NCBI GenBank assembly: GCA_937965895.1
Contig: CALCKS010000098.1
Location: forward strand, 1 to 7,003
Length of the DNA: 7,003 bases
Direction: 5' to 3'
Origin: an uncultured Campylobacter sp.
GTDB lineage: Bacteria > Campylobacterota > Campylobacteria > Campylobacterales > Campylobacteraceae
Shown: piece by piece, positions 5,143-7,003 of the stretch
How the letters are laid out: the number at the start of each line of letters is the position of its first letter
Position numbering within the stretch: the stretch's first letter is position 1
The notes under the pieces: generated by a model
Told to the model about the DNA's origin: nothing
Databases searched by the model: none
What the model saw: only the letters and a program-made list of their open reading frames with translations
Made by a program: the position numbers and the translations under genes

Positions 5143-6177
5143 TTAACTCCTTAAATTTTCCATCAACGCATCGATCGCGTTAGGGTCTGCTAAATACGCT
5201 CTCGCCTCGTCGGGCGATACTCTTTCTAAAAGCTTTTCGGCTTCGTCCTCGCTCGCGCCTCGCTTTACTAGCTCGCTTTGTAGTAGGTCGAGGGGCATTG
5301 GCTCAACTGTCAAATTTTCTTTTACAGTTGCGATTTCTACTTCAACGGGTGCGGCTTCGATGTATTCGGCTTCGTCAACTGTCAAATTTTGGTTGACAGT
5401 TGAGCTGTTCGGTTTTTCCGAACTACTCAAAAGCTCATTTAAATTTTGAGTTTTAGGAGTTTGCGGTTTTGATTGCTCGGCTCTTATCGGCTCGTCCTCT
5501 AAACTCAACGCTTCGGCTAGGCTATCGTTTATCGGCAGGCGCGAAGCAACGTATTTTATGGCTTTGGCTTTATACATCTCCTCTGCCCATTCGAGCCAAA
5601 TGTGAGCTAGTTTGTCTTGGCTTTTTTGATTTTGGCTTTTTAGGCGTAGTTTTTCAAGCTTTTTCTTGCTGACGAACTCGCTAAACTCCGCGCCTTGCTT
5701 ATCTACCGCGAATACCAAAACGCCCCTTAGGTTATCAAACACCCATTTGCCGTCCGTTTCGTCGCGCTCGTCGTAGCTAGGAGTAAAATTTATCTCGTCT
5801 TTTATGCCTGCGAAATTTATCTCGAATTTATCGCAGCTATACACGGCGATAGCCCTAAATTTCCAGCCGTTGCGGTAGCCTAGGCTAATAAGCCCTTTGT
5901 AGCCTATTTGAAGTTGCGCTACGCCCCCGTAAGGCACGACATAGGCTTGACCGAAAAGCTTATTCGGATGCAGGCCGATCTGGACTATTTGCATTGCCGT
6001 ATTTACTATACTTTCGACGTTGCAGCCTCTTAGGTCTTTGTCGTTAGCGATATTTACGATAGCGGAGGCAAAGATCGAAGCCTTAGCCTTATCTCCGCCT
6101 AATATCGTTTGGATTTGGCTCATTTTTAAGCCTACCAAATCCCTTGCGTTTTGCTCCCTAGTTTGTAGTTGGTTCAT
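5143..6177 (-). CDS. recT: RecT family single-strand annealing recombinase
   Basis: A 344 aa RecT-type protein that anneals single-stranded DNA and supports strand invasion in phage recombination. The core is about residues 10-225: IVNIANDKDLRGCN (40-53), SIVNTAMQIVQIGLHPN (56-72), FGQAYVVPYGGVAQLQIGYKG (75-95), and WLEWAEEMYKAKAIKYVASRLP (194-215). GLHPN and the GQAYVVPY run identify the family. Residues 230-344 are an extension: a low-complexity Ser/Gln/Pro/Glu linker with a repeated TVxxNLTV motif (260-267 and 284-291, 24 residues apart), then a Glu/Leu-rich helical end. A near-perfect AGGAGGTGA (6182-6190) gives the start at 6177, which also overlaps the 36 aa gene by ATGA. RecT usually works with a 5'-3' exonuclease; none is recognised here, though the cut gene at the window edge could be one. 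Confidence 0.95.
   Translation of the reverse strand: MNQLQTREQNARDLVGLKMSQIQTILGGDKAKASIFASAIVNIANDKDLRGCNVESIVNTAMQIVQIGLHPNKLFGQAYVVPYGGVAQLQIGYKGLISLGYRNGWKFRAIAVYSCDKFEINFAGIKDEINFTPSYDERDETDGKWVFDNLRGVLVFAVDKQGAEFSEFVSKKKLEKLRLKSQNQKSQDKLAHIWLEWAEEMYKAKAIKYVASRLPINDSLAEALSLEDEPIRAEQSKPQTPKTQNLNELLSSSEKPNSSTVNQNLTVDEAEYIEAAPVEVEIATVKENLTVEPMPLDLLQSELVKRGASEDEAEKLLERVSPDEARAYLADPNAIDALMENLRS
5304..5330. repeat. Imperfect palindrome in the RecT linker (copy 1)
   Basis: Inverted repeat CAACTGTCAAA with a matching right arm ending ACAGTTG. Seven outer base pairs are perfect, one mismatch follows, then three more pairs around a 5-base loop. It is in frame in recT, encodes TVKENLTV on the minus strand, and resembles copy 2, whose start lies 72 bases further along. 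Confidence 0.75.
5375..5403. repeat. Perfect palindrome in the RecT linker (copy 2)
   Basis: Arms TCAACTGTCAA (5375-5385) and TTGACAGTTGA (5393-5403) are 11 bases each and fully complementary around the 7-base loop ATTTTGG. It encodes TVNQNLTV in RecT. Its left arm shares 15 bases (CAACTGTCAAATTTT) with copy 1, in the same orientation, but flanking bases differ, so the palindromes rather than the surrounding sequence are repeated. Confidence 0.85.
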
Positions 6178-6284
6178 TTTGTCACCTCCTGATTTTTAAG
6201 CCTTCTGTCGTATTTTTTTGAATAGTGCATAAGCCTAGCTAGCACATACCCAGCAATTTTAGCGCTATCTTTATCCTCTTTCAT
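6174..6284 (-). CDS. 36 aa basic protein embedded in ATGA overlaps
   Basis: A short frame, MKEDKDSAKIAGYVLARLMH then YSKKYDRRLKNQEVTK, fills what would otherwise be a 103-base gap between recT and the 91 aa gene. Its ATG overlaps the stop of the 91 aa gene (ATGA at 6281-6284) and its stop overlaps the recT start (ATGA at 6174-6177). A GAGGAG lies about 8 bases upstream. Two ATGA joins and a good ribosome site argue for a real gene. It is basic and helix-prone, with no recognisable motif. It could be a small recombination partner or serve mainly to couple recT translation; neither is shown. Confidence 0.6.
   Translation of the reverse strand: MKEDKDSAKIAGYVLARLMHYSKKYDRRLKNQEVTK
6182..6190 (-). 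promoter_or_regulatory. Strong Shine-Dalgarno of recT
   Basis: AGGAGGTGA, nearly the full anti-Shine-Dalgarno complement, has its AGGAGG core 7 bases before the recT ATG. It lies in the coding sequence of the 36 aa gene. It is the strongest ribosome site in the window and fits high RecT output. Confidence 0.85.
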
Positions 6285-6556
6285 TTTTCTTGCTCCTCTT
6301 GTTTGTTCTCGCCCTGCCAAGAGCCTGCGGCAAAGAACTCAATATCAAGCACTTTTTTGTGCTGACCTTTTGGCGCGAAATATGCGCCGACAATTTTTAC
6401 CGTGGCTGTGCCGTCAAGATTGTGGACGTGTGCTACTACGTCATAGCCTTTGGTGAGTCCGTCCATTGCGCGAGCTGCCAATACGGGGCTAATAGCCCAC
6501 TCAAACGCTTCCCCGCCGTTTTCGTGAACGGCTAGTATCGTTGTTGTTATTTTCAT
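6281..6556 (-). CDS. Hypothetical protein, 91 aa
   Basis: Not recognised. The 91 aa protein has an alpha/beta look: strand-like MKITTTILAV, an Ala-rich helix (SPVLAARAMDGLTKG), strands VVAHVHNLDG and TATVKIVGAYF, and a highly charged tail (GENKQEEQEK). There are no metal-binding Cys and no hydrophobic span. It starts with GAAAGGA 6 to 7 bases before ATG 6556, in the 18-base gap after the 88 aa gene. The end overlaps the 36 aa gene as ATGA. It is probably a small cytoplasmic phage protein upstream of recT; no role can be given. Confidence 0.65.
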   Translation of the reverse strand: MKITTTILAVHENGGEAFEWAISPVLAARAMDGLTKGYDVVAHVHNLDGTATVKIVGAYFAPKGQHKKVLDIEFFAAGSWQGENKQEEQEK

Positions 6557-6574
6557 TTTTTATCCTTTCAAATT

Positions 6575-6841
6575 TCAGTCATTATTCCACGCGACACAGA
6601 TTGTGCCGTTTATTTCATATTGGGTTAAAATCCTAATTAGCTCATCTGCGAACTCTTTGCTGCCACAAAAAAGCGTTTTCGGTATGTCAAACATATGCCA
6701 CTCCCTCGCTTTTAATTTATTGGTATCGGCACAATTTTGGTGAGTTTCTTTTAAAAGCTTTAAATGCTCGTCGCTTAATTCAAAACCAAAATATTTTTTA
6801 AATTCCCAGGGCTGTATATTGCCTAAAAATATATGCGCCAT
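6575..6841 (-). CDS. Hypothetical protein, 88 aa, behind a poly-G ribosome site
   Basis: Not recognised. The 88 aa protein contains FKKYFGFELSDEHLKLLKE (roughly 14-32), a likely helical segment, two Cys (QNCAD, LFCGS) and a third at TICVAW near the C-terminus, and Trp residues at WEF, EWHMF and AWNND. No catalytic motif or membrane segment is seen. Its ATG (6841) comes directly after G9-AGGAG, so the GGAGG that pairs with 16S RNA is only about 2 bases from the ATG. That is unusually close and could limit or vary initiation. No alternative in-frame start is evident nearby. The function is unknown; the notable point is how its translation start is built. Confidence 0.65.
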   Translation of the reverse strand: MAHIFLGNIQPWEFKKYFGFELSDEHLKLLKETHQNCADTNKLKAREWHMFDIPKTLFCGSKEFADELIRILTQYEINGTICVAWNND

Positions 6842-6846
6842 CTCCT

Positions 6847-6865
6847 CCCCCCCCCTTTTTTTTTT
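6847..6865. repeat. A10-G9 homopolymer pair at a gene start
   Basis: On the minus strand this is ten A then nine G, followed by AGGAGA, a homopurine run of 25 bases (6841-6865). The first two A belong to the TAA stop of the preceding gene (6864-6866), so the tract is otherwise between genes. It builds the Shine-Dalgarno region of the 88 aa gene. Long G tracts are the classic length-variable sites of Campylobacter. The count may also be affected by sequencing error. Confidence 0.85.
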
Positions 6866-7003
6866 AAGCTATTTGTTCGTAAAACTTCCACGTCGGCAGG
6901 CTTAGCGTCTGCACGGCTTCTATTTGCTCGCTTTGCGGCTCAAATTTGGCGTATCCCCACCACTCGCCGCGCGCTAGGCAAAGCTTGTAGCGTTCAAGCA
7001 GGG
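6864..7003 (-). CDS. C-terminus of an unknown protein (partial)
   Basis: An open frame enters from the right edge and ends at TAA 6864-6866, giving the last 45 residues of a protein: LLERYKLCLARGEWWGYAKF, then EPQSEQIEAVQTLSLPTWKF and YEQIA. No start is visible, so the true length is unknown. Codon-like GC use and an uninterrupted frame to the homopurine tract support coding. The fragment has no motif that I can name. Its place upstream of recT makes a recombination nuclease conceivable, but the visible part does not show that. Confidence 0.65.
   Translation of the reverse strand, partial: LLERYKLCLARGEWWGYAKFEPQSEQIEAVQTLSLPTWKFYEQIA

Noticed and set aside
1..7003. tRNA or rRNA genes, CRISPR array, IS element, attachment site, terminator
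   Set aside because: No clover-leaf sequence, regularly spaced repeats, transposase, or GC-rich hairpin with a U run was found. Gene spacing leaves no room for most of these.

Overview
The window looks like the early or replication-recombination region of a temperate phage or prophage in an epsilonproteobacterium, probably a Campylobacter of the higher-GC oral group. The evidence is a RecT recombinase, a Campylobacter-like single-stranded DNA-binding protein, an HNH homing-type endonuclease, a phage-type adenine methyltransferase and a YopX-family protein, plus a long G tract of the kind Campylobacter uses for phase variation. The genus is an inference from protein character and the G tract. 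No virion, integrase or repressor gene is visible, so prophage versus another mobile element is not settled.

Every convincing gene is on the minus strand, so transcription runs from high to low coordinates. In that order: (1) the C-terminal end of an unknown protein (6864-7003); (2) an A10-G9 homopurine tract that forms the ribosome-binding region of the next gene; (3) unknown proteins of 88, 91 and 36 aa, the last identified by ATGA overlaps on both sides; (4) RecT (5143-6177); (5) a 64 aa very basic protein; (6) an HNH endonuclease (4293-4910) whose end overlaps ssb; (7) SSB (3833-4318); (8) a DNA adenine methyltransferase (3258-3824) coupled to a PAPS-reductase-like PP-loop protein (2467-3261); (9) a run of small proteins (118, 149, about 135, 58, 140, 140 and 64 aa), of which only the YopX-family member has a recognised family; and (10) the first codons of another gene leaving the window at base 1.

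The genes are packed as one transcription unit. Seven junctions are 4-base ATGA stop-start overlaps (3258-3261, 2098-2101, 1233-1236, 1060-1063, 641-644, 6174-6177, 6281-6284), and most starts have a purine-rich Shine-Dalgarno sequence. I found no convincing internal promoter or terminator. RecT and SSB would act together in single-strand annealing recombination or replication. The methyltransferase and PP-loop protein look like a DNA-modification or nucleic-acid-modification pair. The downstream small genes have no assignable function and are typical of phage accessory cargo.

The most notable signals are the G9 tract at the start of the 88 aa gene, the two palindromes inserted in frame in the RecT tail, and the HNH gene grafted onto the ssb start.
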